A stretch of 64,000 nucleotides of DNA from Haemonchus contortus (Eukaryota > Nematoda > Chromadorea > Rhabditida > Trichostrongylidae), in contig LS997565.1 of the NCBI GenBank assembly GCA_000469685.2, positions 5,420,005-5,484,004 on the forward strand, given 5' to 3'. A program made the position numbers and the translations under genes. This document shows positions 24,301-36,484 of this stretch, one piece after another. Below the pieces are notes generated by a model. That model made no database searches and had not been told where the DNA came from. It saw only the letters and a list, made by a program, of their open reading frames with translations. How positions within the stretch are numbered: the stretch's first letter is position 1; each line of letters starts with the position of its first letter.

Positions 24301-27300
24301 CAGGTAATAACTTGTTCGCTTTTGTCCGGGTTCCCTGTAGAATGAGCCTTGTTCTTTGTGAATTCTTAAATTTAATTCGTTGTATTGGGAATTGTTAAGG
24401 TTAGAAAGCTTCTCTGTCTCTGATTGTTTTTAACAGTTGCTCCCACATTGATTCACTTTAGAGGCCAGCTTGCCATGAGAATATGGTGAAGGTCGGTGGA
24501 TATATATTGGGAGAGTTTGGAAATCTGATCGCTGGTGACCAACGGTCGAGGTGTGTTTACTTTGCATTTCTTATTTTGAAGCGTATTGTAACGATAGTTG
24601 AGCAGTTTTTGTTGGTGCAGTCCCTCCTCTTGTCTCAACGGGGTTTTCCATTGGTATATACTTGAAGCTCATACTATTTAGTCCACAAATCCAGTTTGAG
24701 CTGCTGCACTCGAAGTTTCCCCTGTGTAGTATTGCTACCAGATGTCTTCTTCTCACTACCTACGTGAAGTTTTGTAATTTGTTCCCCGAAATCAAACACA
24801 TCATCCAACAGGTATGTGTGCTTTGAGTGCCCTTTTCTTTAGCCTGTTGAGTTGAGATTGAAAGCTTTTGCTCTCTTCAGGTGTACCAAATGGACCATAA
24901 TCTGCGAAATCCTGATGCGGAATTGCAACAGCGAGCAGTAGAGTACCTTCAGATGAGCAAAGTCGCTAGTCCAGACGTTTTGGCAACGGTAAACAACTTC
25001 TTCATTTAGACGTTTTTCATGCAATTGAACTGGAGGTTCTTCTTTTCAATAAACAGGCTAGCATTTTCGATTATTTTCAAAAAGAAAGGCCGAAAGCGTT
25101 TCTCTAAACGCTTATATAACTAAATTCTTACTAGTTCTAAAATTAAGGGCACTATTCCACTATTACAACCCCAAAAACTCAAAATTTTAATTTTCGATGA
25201 AACTTCGCTTGTAGGGGTAATCCAATGCCCTGATAACAAATATGACCTTCACTTTTGGCGCTGGCGCCATTTGGCGCCAAGGGTGTTTTCACCAATTTTG
25301 CTGAAAACTTGTGTACAGCGGTTATTTGAGGTCTTGATAACGAATATAACATTCATTTTTGGCGCTGGCGCCATTTGGCGCCAGCGTCAAAAATGAAGGT
25401 CATATTCGTTATCAGGGCATCGGATTACCCTTATAGGCGAAGTTTCATCGAAAATTAAAATTTTGAGTTTTTGGGGTTGTAATAGTGGAATATTACCAAA
25501 TTAAGTATTTGTTTATCAACAAAACTTTTGTGCCTCATTTTGAGTTCAATTTGATCATATGTTCAGATATTGGAAGAAATGCCACCTTTCGCAGAAAAGG
25601 AAAGCAGCTTGCTAGCCAAACTCAAGAAGAGTAAACCACAGGTTGAAGAAATGGAAAATGTGGAAAAAGAGAAGAAAAGTCGTCCAAACGCTACCATGGC
25701 GAAGGTAACCCTCCTATACGGTTCTTTTTAATTTGTTTCAATTAGTCATTTGTTTATTGATAGATATGAGCTTCCTGACTGTGAAGCATTTGTTTTTTTT
25801 TTCGCTTTTCTATTCTAAATGGACATCATAGTTCCTTATCTCCTCGTGTCCTTCCTTTCCTTCACTTCCCATTTCCGGCAACGCTTTCAAACCTTCCTTA
25901 TAACTCGCTAGAATGTTTGTATCGTTTTTACAGGTTTTTCTCGAAGTTTGCTTCTTTTTTCTTCTTTCGCTCTTACACTTCCGTTTCGACAGTCTAGTTC
26001 ACCCCACGTACCCCTTTTCAATTTGCTCATCCTGTACGCAACGTGCAAGATTACATCGTTATCTTGTTCTACCATCGCGCATGTGGTTAGAGTTATGAGT
26101 TTTCTGCTGGATTTCTAATTTGCATACATTTAGGATGGTGGCGCAGCAGCGCTCGTCGATTTTTCACAGCCCGGAAATGAAGGATCCGGGTAAGTCTTAT
26201 AAGAAAGTTTGTGCTCCACATCGGGAGAATTTTAAGTTTTTTTTTCTCCAGTTCACTTGTTGACATCTTTGGACATCCGTCTTCTGGGCGACCTCAAGAT
26301 CAGGCTTCAGCCAATATGGTTGGTGCAGAAGAAATGGATATTGCGAATAAGAACGATTATCTCAAGTTAGTTCAAGTAGCATGTCAAGGAAACAGCTGCA
26401 TCCATCCGTTACCAGTATTGACTCCCTTTCTTTTCGGTTTCGGTTTTGGTTGAAACTCTTGGAGGTTTCGAGCGATGTATTGAAATGTGAAGCATAGCGT
26501 TCAGCACTCCAACAGTCATATGTATCTTACTAACTTGTCTGGCGCCAGAGCATTCTTTTCCTTTTCAGGTTTGTCGTGAAAAATAATGGGGTCTTATACG
26601 AAGATGAAGTGATTCAAATCGGTAGTAAGCTAGAAGCCAGGACCAATCTGGCACGTTTGGGAATGTTCTATGGAAACAAGACCTCACACCCGTTCAACGA
26701 CTTCATCCCCACTGTCAGTTGTCCTGGAGCACTCGCTATGCAACTTCAGGCGCAGGTATGTTATTTTGTATTCGCTTTTGAATGTAAAACTCTATATGAA
26801 GTATTATGAGTCTGTTCAGCAAAACTACCTAAAGCTGTTGATAAATTTATATATTTAGTTACTAAAATTCAATGTGAATATCATTTGGTTAGTTTACGGT
26901 CTCATTAATACTTATTCTTGTAATGGTGTTATAAATTATTCAATACAAGGACTGAATAATGCATAGTGTTGTTATTAGTAGCATATGTATTACCAGGACT
27001 GCAAATATAGATTCCGCATTTAGTAGCTGTGGGAAGTCATCTATCAAAACTAATAAAAAAAAAAGAACAAAAGCTTACCTTCAGAGAACAAACACTCGTA
27101 AATAGCACTTAAGAATGTGTCGCATACAATGTTGATAAAACGTTTGACAGCGATTTTACCTCTTTTTATATTTGAATCTTTGTCTTTTCCAGTTTTTGCT
27201 ACTTGTTTTTATTTATCCCTGCAGCGCATTTAGAAAGACAAAAATGTTCAGTAAATATTGGTTGGTCAAATGCACATTTGTACTGATGCATTGTGAGTAA

Positions 27301-29135
27301 AACAATAATGAAAGTATACAAATCAAATGCACTGATTCGGTAGTTTGTTGAACCGTCAATATAAATGCTTTGAAGGCTTTTTCAGTGTTTGATCCTAAGA
27401 TTTCTTCCTTGGAACACCCTTAGATTTGCAGACACTTCTGATATTAAAAAATCTAACGTATATCTTCTACCTCGCTTTTCTGGCGTTAATTTTCTTATGA
27501 ATCTTTTTGTGAATCTAGATAAGAGCTACTAGTGCAGCGTTTTGCTTTCTCAGCTGTCGTGTAAACATTTTTTCTTCTTAGTATTTCGTACTTACAGGCC
27601 AAGCCAATGGATTCGATTGTACAGGCTGGTACACAAGTTCAGCAGCTAATCAATTTTGTGTGTGTACAGGAGTTTGGAAGAATGCCTATCATGCAAATTA
27701 AATTCAATTACACGTAAGTTTATCGCAGACAATTGAAGTCGAAAATCTTTGCTAAAAAACCAAAGAGGTATTACTCCAGTATCCCGTTGACTGACCATAG
27801 CATGGCAATAGAATAATTTCTTTTTTCTCAGAGATCGAGCTGGACAACCTCACTCTTTCGATAAATCAGTGTATCTGCCAGTTTTCATCAACAAGTTCTT
27901 CGAACCCACTGAAATGTCGTCTGAACAATTCTTTGCAAGGTGTGACCTCCCTGGAGTTTATTTCGATGACTATCGCGAAAAATTGATCTCTCAGGTGGAA
28001 AGCGCTCGGTCAGCCATCTCAGGAATGTCAGAAAATCTTTCCTGCTAAACAGTCTATGGATCCTGCACTTGTCACGCAGAAGTTGGTTGGTCTGGGCGCC
28101 AAGCTATTGGCCAATGTGGATCCCAATCCCGATAACTACGTATGTGCTGGAATAATCCACACCCAAACACAGCAAATCGGAACCTTAATTCGATTGGAGC
28201 CTAATAAACAAGCCAAGGTAAGATATGCTTTAGCGAATTTTTCGTTTAAATTCTTGGCTGCAATTGAACCTTGGCGCTTAAGTTGCTTGAGAATTTCGTA
28301 TAATTCGTTTTCTTCTTTTTTTTGAACTTTTGACCAGTAGACAAGCGTTTTCGCAGATGCCCTCTATCTTTCCACTATTAAAAGCTTAGCCTAATCAAGC
28401 GGAAATTTGCATACTTGTCCATGTAAGATTTACGAATAGGTGATCTCGTGAAGAAAATGGAAACTTTATCACAGAAACGGGTGTTTCCGAAATATAGAAT
28501 CAATTTGTCATAGGGTTAAGGAGGAATTCCAGAGCCCGTTTTTTTATAGATGTCAAATTCACCCCCTGATTAACCTACAATAGATGAGTCAAGCAGATGG
28601 CTTTGAGCCCCAGTTTTATTGGTTACGTTATTCTTTCATTCTCCTTGTTACAAATTCGTAAACGATTGCTCATGGAACACCCTTTTTACTTTCTGGTGGA
28701 ATCTATAATTTAATCGGTTCGAAAGTATGGCGTTTTCACGTATTGTTCATTCTCTCTTCACCGCTATTGTGCAGTCGTGCCTCAACATTTTCGTAGCTCT
28801 TCAACCGGGACCTAAGAGAAACTTTTATTCATTCTAAGTATGATTTTTTTTCTGTCCATCTTTATTCCTGGCTTCTGCAATCTCTGCCGAAAATGAGCTT
28901 CCCCTCATGCACCAATTTGTTACTGCTAGTAAACGAATTGCTCCAACAACATCAGTTCTGAACCTTGCTTGATTGCTTTCTGATTTCTATTTCATTTTTA
29001 AATGATTTTAACTTTTCAAAGAAATTATTCAATATCCTATTCTGAGGCGTTTTTCAGATGTACCGTTTGACTGTACGAAGCAGTAAGGACACCTTATCGG
29101 CTTATCTCGTTGAGGCACTTGTTGAGCAGTTTTAG
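21338..29135 (+). CDS. apa-2: AP-2 adaptor complex alpha subunit (alpha-adaptin), complete
   Basis: Twenty-three exons: 21338-21470, 21661-21803, 22231-22424, 22745-22874, 22932-22997, 23083-23227, 23294-23376, 23431-23570, 23626-23730, 23791-23920, 24021-24149, 24241-24303, 24462-24550, 24682-24811, 24881-24988, 25567-25704, 26134-26189, 26252-26365, 26569-26755, 27598-27713, 27832-27939, 27995-28217, 29058-29135. They sum to 2,808 nt, in frame throughout, giving 935 aa, the usual length for this family. Alpha-adaptin is a large subunit of the clathrin adaptor AP-2, which binds PI(4,5)P2 and cargo at the plasma membrane. Residues 1 to about 600 form the helical trunk (start [18 protein letters not shown]; basic KKKY near 54-57; [16 protein letters not shown]), then a charged hinge (exons 16-18) and the C-terminal appendage ([23 protein letters not shown]). 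Three acceptors (exons 3, 5, 8) end in AAG. Intron 15 holds a palindromic element. Confidence 0.97.
25153..25492. mobile_element. Palindromic MITE-like element in an apa-2 intron
   Basis: Arms of about 130 bp (25,153-25,282 and 25,363-25,492) are reverse complements with few differences. The outer end is TATTCCACTATTACAACCCC. The inner part carries the self-complementary block GGCGCTGGCGCCATTTGGCG twice, near 25,256 and 25,360, so the element is palindromic at two scales. It is non-coding and lies wholly within intron 15, between exons ending at 24,988 and starting at 25,567. Confidence 0.85.
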
Positions 29136-30555
29136 GATGAGCTAAGGCTCTCGTTCATGTGCATTCCGTTCACGAAATGTGGTAAATTTCATAATTGCCG
29201 TTAATTACATAGCGGATAGCGTTGATCGCTGCAGATATGGTGTACCCACTTCACATGCCTAAACGGCTTCGCATTTCTTTGTATACAACGTTTGCTGTGA
29301 TTTCGTGCCATATAGGCGTCATTCCTTATGTTTGGCCAATAGAGCATAGTAAAAGTCCGGGTGCACCGATCTCTGACTTTATATGATATTCTACTGGAGA
29401 TAATTGGATGATTACATGTAAGCGGAAGCTAGTTTGGAAGAAGTGGTTACCATTTCCTCTAGTCCATAATAGTATTCGTGGAATTCGAGATTTTTTATAA
29501 TTTGTATTATCGTTGTAACCAGTGACCTTGTATACTCCTTTTAACAAAGTGTCGAACATTAGGTAAGGCAATCACCTTACTATGAAGACCGCTTCGAGCT
29601 CCGGGGTATTGGTCGGGACGTGTCGTTACGGTCGTATCGGTTGAAACCAGCCGCGGGCAAGTCCCGTTAGGATCCCTAACCGGGTGTGGTGCATGAGGAA
29701 CGAAATGGTCGCGTCGCGGTGAGAGGGGCGTCGCGCGAGAAGAAATGCAGCAGGATGTAGCAGTAGGTATCGGCGAATCGATTACTCAATATCGTTCCTA
29801 ACGCCCGTCTCCCAACCCTTACCTTTTACTGATTAGGGATGCGGGGGTTCCGGCATGGTCAAGAGAGGAAACTATCGTCCATCTCGATAATACCGGATCC
29901 CTTGCCGACTCATAAATTGTATTTGAACGTGTTGATGCCGCTCCATGAAATACTGGCTGGGAGAAGCAGGTTAAATTGTATAGTAATTGAGAATTCGGAA
30001 AATGTAGTCTTGTATTTGCATAGTAAACTAAAGACGTAGTCACAACACGCGCCTTTCTCGACAGTTTGTATTTCATTGAGAGCCGACAACACCTACCAAA
30101 GTGCTCCCGCGTGCACCGCTCCTGGTTGGAGCGTGAATGGGAGTTCGAAAGAATTCGACAAAGCATATTTACCAGTAATATCGATAACTTAATCACTGCA
30201 CAATTTCATAGCTGCCAATCTCCTCCGGCCCATTTTGAAGAAGGGTCGATAGCAGTTCATCTCATCATTTTTAGCACCTTTCATGACCGGCTAAGGTAAG
30301 CAGAAGTAGTCAGTAGTAATTTTTTTGTTGTAGTTGTCTTTTAAAGAATATATTATTTATTCTGCCTACCTAGCATCAGTATGGCTTGGACTTATAAGGT
30401 GAACTGTGTGAACCAGGGTTTCACTCATTGATGTTATGTTGTATACTTTTAGATTTATAGGAATGGTTGTGGATTATTCACTCAGATTTTCGTTGCTTAG
30501 TTTCATTCGGTTATTAACACGCATTGGTTGTAATAATAATATTTGCTACGGTGCC
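29136..30555. other. No confident gene; one repeat segment
   Basis: A GC-rich segment at about 29,697-29,770 (GGAACGAAATGGTCGCGTCG, then GCAGCAGGATGTAGCAG) recurs in diverged form at about 32,412-32,490, so it is a dispersed repeat. A 125-codon ORF at 29,819-30,196 (-) is Cys/Arg-rich with no recognisable motif and is not called. Confidence 0.3.
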
Positions 30556-30903
30556 CTAATAATATATGTTTTTGAATAAATTATTGTTGTCTATATATGG
30601 TCTTGTACGTTGAAGATTTGGTACTTTAGTGCCAGTCTGATCCTTTTTAGCCTGCTTATCTTTGCCCTCCAGGTAGAGCTGTATCCTCGGTGTATGATAT
30701 ATCCCAGGGTTTTTCGTAAGCTCATCGATTTTTCTTCTTTTTCTTTTGAAAGTATTGCTCAGGTGGTCATCAGCAATCAGTTTTTTACCCTCTGCATCGC
30801 TCAGATATACATATACAAGGTGACCTACTTGAAGTGTGATATAGAAAACTGACATTAAAATTATACAAACTAAACCAAATAGGAAACATTTACTTCCACA
30901 CAA
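30556..30903 (-). CDS. Hypothetical 115-aa protein with N-terminal hydrophobic segment
   Basis: The single open frame has good composition and starts at ATG 30,903. Residues 5-35 are hydrophobic (CFLFGLVCIILMSVFYITL), followed by a Lys/Arg-rich polar region (FKRKRRKIDELTK) and a basic C-terminus. It reads like a small type II membrane protein or one with an uncleaved signal. No family is recognised. It could be a single-exon gene or one exon of a larger one. There is no neighbour in the same direction within 5 kb, which weakens the call. Confidence 0.35.
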   Translation of the reverse strand: MCGSKCFLFGLVCIILMSVFYITLQVGHLVYVYLSDAEGKKLIADDHLSNTFKRKRRKIDELTKNPGIYHTPRIQLYLEGKDKQAKKDQTGTKVPNLQRTRPYIDNNNLFKNIYY

Positions 30904-31029
30904 TCATCACAAAAATTGTAAACAATATGTCTTATCTCACATTCATAATGACCACCTTTCGTCTTAGTGCGAGTATTCAACCTCTTCCGAGAGTTCAATA
31001 ATACGCGCAGTCCCTTCCGGCGAAATTTC

Positions 31030-31362
31030 ATCTCACGCTTTTACAAGAGAGCTTTTTTCAGAGAGCCTCAAGACATGTATCTGAAAGCGCAGGGTTTTTG
31101 CTCCTGAATCGATCATACAGCAGAATTCAAAGGCTTGAGATCGGGGAGTTCGGAGACCAAACATCCTTCGTCCAAAAACCCGTAAGCGTGGTCTCACATC
31201 ATTGCAGTGTCTTCTTTGCGCTGTTGCCCAATCCTGCTGAAAGCTTCAGCAGACGTTCTTCGCATTCTTCTCGGCCCAAGGGATCACCGCATCCTCCATC
31301 CCAGAAGCCCATAACTCGATTTTTTTTATTGCCCCGTCACACTTCATAAGGGTCACCCTGTA
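31030..31362 (-). mobile_element. Mariner remnant (C-terminal transposase part plus one terminal repeat)
   Basis: Read on the minus strand from 31,362, the sequence starts with a mariner-like terminus (CAGGGTGACCCTTATG, preceded by TA). After a short gap it gives transposase pieces in two or three frames: IPWAEKNAKNV, FQQDWATAQRRH, GFWTKDVWSPNSP and CLEALEKALL. These match the conserved D-containing FQQD...PNSPDLNP region of Tc1/mariner transposases. The N-terminal half is missing and the other terminal repeat was not found. It is an inactive deletion derivative and is distinct in terminus from the copy at 10,991. Confidence 0.65.
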
Positions 31363-34300
31363 CAGTTATGTCTGGCAAATGGTTGGAATGGTTGTCATTA
31401 AAGACTTGTTAGATGTCGCAATACCATCATTGATAACGCAGTACTCATAACGTCTACAAAGTGGTCATCCTTTCCGGAAATAAAATAGGAGAAAGCATTG
31501 AATAAAACCTGCTCTGATAACGAGCATTAAGAGCGATCGAGAGTACTGGTTTCTTAGACTGCATATATATTGAAGAACGGTGATGTACTAAATAAAGTAA
31601 TTAGTTTGAAAAGTACTGACTGCGGTGTAGTGGCCGAGATCATTTCGATTGAAATGAAGAGGTTCACGAAGCTACTGCTCCCACATTTAGATCGGGATGT
31701 TCGGTCGTCGAGTATTTTGTCACGGATTTGGTATTTATTTGGACTTATAGGAACATCCGAAGCAACTTCCGCTCACTCAATAGTTTTCTTTTTAGGATTT
31801 TAATCTTGAGACATATGCGTCCCATCATTCTAAAAAGCCTAAAACGTCAGAAATGCTTATGTTCCATCATCCTACCAACACTGTAGAGCCTCACCCTACG
31901 ACGACAAGAGAAGTGGTGGGCTATAGAACATCTGAGTACAGCGCCGCAATAATCCTTCTCGGGGGGTATATACTGTGCGAATCGCCTAACCCCTATTTAG
32001 CTCATGGACATTAGGAATGGCCCATTTCCGTGCTGTAAAATTACAGAAACATTGCGAAATCCTTAAACCTTTTAGATTAAAGGACTCCTAGGCGAATGTG
32101 TTTATATCAAATGCATAACAAGATGCGACAATTCGTATTTCTCCAATATCTTGGCGAGTCGGGAATGATTTATTTTTTTTAAGGAAGTATTGCGAGCGAT
32201 GGATGGTTTGCGGATGAACTATAGGGATCCCACTACTAACTTTTAAAGTACGGCTGCTCACTTTTGTGTGAGTTCTTTTTATTGTTCGGACTTTTAATTT
32301 TTGTTTTCGGGCTACCTCCGTCATGTACTTTGTTGTAATACATTCTGTTGCCCGTGGGTTTCGAATGTGTCTTCAGTTTTGCGCTCCTTCGGCCAAGATT
32401 CATTTTGGGGTGTGTTGCAGTAGGAACGAAATTGGCGCGTCGCGGCGAGAGAGACGCCGCGTGCGAAGGAATGTAGCAGATTGCAGCAGCAAGTAAGAAA
32501 TACAGGAACGAAAGAACTAACAGTAGAGTCATGCCAAGAGTAATAGTTGCATAGTGATTGAGCTGTGTGAAGAACGCTTGAACTGTTATAACGAGGCAAA
32601 TGGCCCGCGACTGCCGCGTGCGGCGGATCGCTTACACAAAACCGCTCCTACTGCCCGTCTCCCTTTATTCATTTTGCCATTCACATGAGAAGACTCTTCT
32701 GAGCTGTTAGTTACTCAGTTATTCCCATGTTTTGAGATGAGTCAAGTGTTTTCACTGGTTCTGCTACAAGTGGTGCTTTTATTACTTGTTCTTTTCTTTG
32801 ACAGTACGGGTGAAACTATGAGTCTTTGACAATTTTGATTGGGTACCAGGCGCATGTATTGGCTGGCTTACTAATTAAATGAATGGTCCTATTTGGGTAT
32901 GCTTCATAGCATCTTATTCTACGTGGGGTCTTTTTCTACTTTTCGATCCCGATACCTTTATTCGACTGATACCGCAAACGCTTTACTGAAGATATGATTG
33001 CGCAATAAAAAAAGAGACAGTTTTCCTAGACAGAAATCGACGATTTTGAAGACTCTTCATCATAGTCTCCCTGAAATGACATGCATTAAGATTAGGCCTT
33101 GACTTTATTCTATGACTGGCTTTCTATTCCATTCTATTCTAGCACTGTTCGACTTCGACTAAAGTCAAGCCTAAGAGGGACTCGACATAAATTTTGGCAT
33201 ACAAAGCTCCAATGTAGCAGTAGGTCTTAGGTGCGTCACTTTATTGCGCCCGCGCAATAAAGTGAAAGTGTTTTCTAACGTTAGCCAATCCTAGTTTTCT
33301 AACGTTAGCCAATCCTATCTTCGGGAGTTTGGGATACCACCTTCCTCTCCCCTGTTTCCGGACGATTGTGGCAACAGTTGACCATCCCCGGAGAGATGGA
33401 AGGCCTGGCTGGCCTGGGCTAGTATCGATCCGAACTCAATCATCGGACCGAAAGTATGTTAGTGCGCCACTTGGCCTTATACCTCCTCTGCTTGTAAATA
33501 ATATTAATGATATTGTAAGGTGTTCACTTGATTGGGGAAAGTGTAATGATAAGCGAGGTCGGGATAGGTGTGATCGGTCGCGTTGTTTGCATTTTTCATT
33601 TTTTTAGTCGCCGATACACTGATTTACTGGAGACATCTGAACCACTGTGAAGGAGGCTGTCCTTACCGCATACCTCGAAGCAGCGGTACCGGGACAACCA
33701 AGTCTGTTCATTGTGCCTCACTTGCAGAAGGGAATTCCCACACTCTCTATTCTATGAGATTACGCATTAGTACGAGTTCTGTTCTCAACTACTTACAGTA
33801 TTCCCCTATGAGCTCGTCTGATAGTTTTTTTGAATAATTGTAAAGTTCTCGTAGGGTCATGCCGTGTCAAATGCCTTCTTATTGCAATTATTGAAAGCAA
33901 TACAAAAACCTTTGATCTTGTCAAGGCGAGAATCACACACAGAGAAATAAGGCATATTGTGATAATTATGGCAATTATTAGCAGTGATACCAGCAAGAGG
34001 AGCATATACTCGTATGGCTGAATAAGCAATTACAATAAGATTAGCAATAAAATTCTAAGAAAGTTCACCTTAGTCGCTTGGGAATATGTTTCACAGGAGC
34101 TTACTGTTACAAGAGGTGAAGCTTGTTAAATCTACTTGAGATCACCCTAATGTCATTGGTTGAAAGTTTTACCTGCACATAGTTTTACCTGGAGATATTG
34201 CTTATTATCAGCGTAAAACGCCTAACAGTTAGCAGTTAAACTGATCTTCTGAGCGTCAGTACTCTGGCAGTAGCAGTAGCTTCAGCCAGAAACTAGGTTT

Positions 34301-34920
34301 TTATGATGAAAGCATAGTGAAACCCTCACGTCGGCTCCTCCCCCCTCCTCCCCCCCCCCCCCCCCCCTCCCTCCCTCCTCCTCCACCTCCTCCTCCTCAT
34401 CACCCCTTTCTTTCATGACAACTTTCAGACCTTATCATAACTAGTAAAAGTTTTTCATCGCTCTATTTTTGCCAGTTTAGTACCGGACCTAATGGCACAC
34501 GTATTTGGCCATGTATTTCCTTACTGTCTTTGGTTTAGTCGGCTGCGAAACAAGAAAATTCTTAACTCAACGAAAAGCAACTGATGTTTGGATTGACATG
34601 ATGCCAAGTTACCTCGTCATCGTCCCATATCTGAAAGACAATGATATTTTTGCAAATTGTTCTTACCCACCATGCTATCATTAACAAAAACTCACCCATG
34701 GATGGTAACCACGGAGATGGATATGTTTAGCAATCCTATTGAGTGAACCATTATTTGGAGCGGGACGAATATCGAGCAAAAAGCACATCAAAGAATACAG
34801 ATCGATTACTTCTGCTATCCGTTTCGTCTGTAAGATCGGTTTGAAGATCGGTATCGCTCCCCTGCAGTTTATACGCACATCGTTTACTTCGGTGATATTG
34901 GACCCCACATTTGTTCGAAG
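31363..34920. other. No gene recognised; small repeats
   Basis: The region holds a diverged repeat at about 32,412-32,490 (see 29,697), a segment at about 32,950-33,090 that recurs near 61,400-61,545 (shared core GATATGATTGCGC, then CCTGAAATG), a perfect hairpin at 33,237-33,264, a 23-bp tandem duplication at about 33,269-33,315, and a C-rich low-complexity tract at 34,340-34,400. Two ORFs (31,570-31,803 and 33,583-33,837, +) lack recognisable features. Confidence 0.35.
33237..33264. repeat. Perfect 13-bp hairpin
   Basis: CACTTTATTGCGC (33,237-33,249) is followed after two bases by its exact reverse complement (33,252-33,264). No U-tract follows, and it is not linked to a gene. Confidence 0.8.
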
Positions 34921-34933
34921 TAATCTAAGAGGG

Positions 34934-35155
34934 GGGCGGAAGTGGTGTAGTGGCAAGTGGCGCACTATATCACACGCACGGTCTGGGGTTCGAATCCCGG
35001 ATCGGGTAATCCCAGATACATCGGCTGGCCACCGCAAGTCATTGTATAGGCCACATACGCACTCATTACGCCACTACGATTCTGAATGGAGGTCGAGTGC
35101 GGGGGCGCATCCTTCAGACGGGATTGATTAACGCCAAAAACTTTATCCTTCACTT
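34934..35155 (+). mobile_element. tRNA-derived SINE, short form, with perfect target duplication
   Basis: The 222-bp unit starts with a tRNA-like head (GGAAGTGGTGTAGTGGCAAG, B box GGGGTTCGAATCCCGG near 34,983). It continues with GGCTGGCCACCGCAAGTCAT and a tail GGATTGATTAACGCCAAA ending in ACTTTATCCTTCACTT. It is flanked by perfect 13-bp direct repeats TAATCTAAGAGGG at 34,921-34,933 and 35,156-35,168, the mark of LINE-driven insertion. It lacks the middle segment of the long form at 16,921. It is the least degraded copy in the window. Confidence 0.9.
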
Positions 35156-35253
35156 TAATCTAAGAGGGACAGTAGCAGATAGCCGTTTCTATGTGCCAAC
35201 TTTCAGGATCGAAAAATTTCTGGAAGGTCATTTCGGTTGATTGGAACTTGTGA

Positions 35254-35395
35254 GGGAGGGTAAAAGTCATTGTGTAGGCCACATGCGTATTCAATACGCC
35301 ACTATGATTCTGAATAGAAGTTGAATGCGTGGGCTCATTCCTCAGACGGGGCTGATCAACGCCTCAAGACTTTATCTATTTATTTATTTATTAAA
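35254..35395 (+). mobile_element. 5'-truncated SINE copy with (TATT)n end
   Basis: Only the 3' half of the SINE is present (GTCATTGTGTAGGCCACATG near 35,268, then a GGGGCTGATCAACGCC tail), and it ends in TATC followed by (TATT)4. It lies 85 bp after the intact copy. Confidence 0.65.
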
Positions 35396-36484
35396 GCAAT
35401 TGGCTAAATTGAACGTTCGAGCGGCAAGCACTGTCTAGCCGATAACCGGCTCTAGCCAATTTCTGAACCTCGAACGACCAGCACTGGGCTACATTTTAAT
35501 CCTGAATATACCCAATTGAAGAATATCTTGTATCCTAATCAAACATGTTATTCGGAATGGAGTTAAAGCAGAACCCACTCACTGACCCATGAGTTGGGCC
35601 TAAAGGCACAGTTCATGGTAATAATGATTCCGGAAATTTCTCCCTGAAATGAATTTGAGCCCCCCCCCCCCATGGCACTCTCAGATCGGAAAACGGCCTA
35701 GATAGGGCGTTATTCGATAGCAGTTTCGCTAATTTGGCTCATTCTCGTATGAGTACAGCGTAGTCAGCTCTTTACGGAATTGCAGCAACTGAAACTCGTC
35801 TGAATACCCCTTCCATGCCATTTCCGTTGTGGTAATCTCGTATAAACTCTATTTCAACTAGCTTTAGGCCTTATATTTCGTTTTAGGCGGACTTCGTCGC
35901 CTTCTTCGCCACCAATGCACCACTCTACATAAGCACTTCCCCTTTTCAACTCAATAAATCTAATTCTAGAGGAATAATGGAAGCAGTTGTACAGAATAGT
36001 GCGAAGGGTGGTGAAGAAAACGTGAAAATTGTGTATTCACAGAAATATTAGGCTTAAAGTACTAGTAAAAACGTCAAAAGTTGCATGGAAGTAGTATTTG
36101 GACGAGTTGTCCGAATGTGTATGCCATTGCGCAGAGCTAGCTACAGTAAGCTGCATGCGTGCAACATGGGCGTACCGGAGCGAATGATGCAACATTCACA
36201 GCTTACAGCGCCTCGTCCATCGTGCTCCTTTGGGTGTGTACGTGGGCTAAGACGGCTTCGTGGCCCTTATTGCGTCCTTTCTAGGCCGTTCTTGGACCCA
36301 TCAGTGTCCATTGCGCTGTTATTGGGGGGTACAGGTTCACTCCAGGGGAAATCTCAGAAGCCATTTTGATCGTGTACTGTGCCTTTTAAAGCTGCACTTT
36401 TTAGTGAACTGTCTCGAACGTTTTTATTAGGATTATGGTCCGAAATAGCCTTCCGAGCTCCTAGATTGTTACAACGATTTTTCT
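35396..36484. other. No gene recognised; dispersed repeat
   Basis: The segment 36,170-36,400 shares its order of motifs with 3,560-3,705 (GGCCCCTTATTGTGCC-like, then ATCGTGTACTGTGCCTTTTAAA-like), so both are copies of a dispersed family. Otherwise I see nothing. Confidence 0.35.

Noticed and set aside
29819..30196. 125-codon minus-strand ORF
   Set aside because: It is Cys/Arg-rich without hydrophobic core or motif, overlaps plus-strand ORFs of similar quality, and abuts a repeat.
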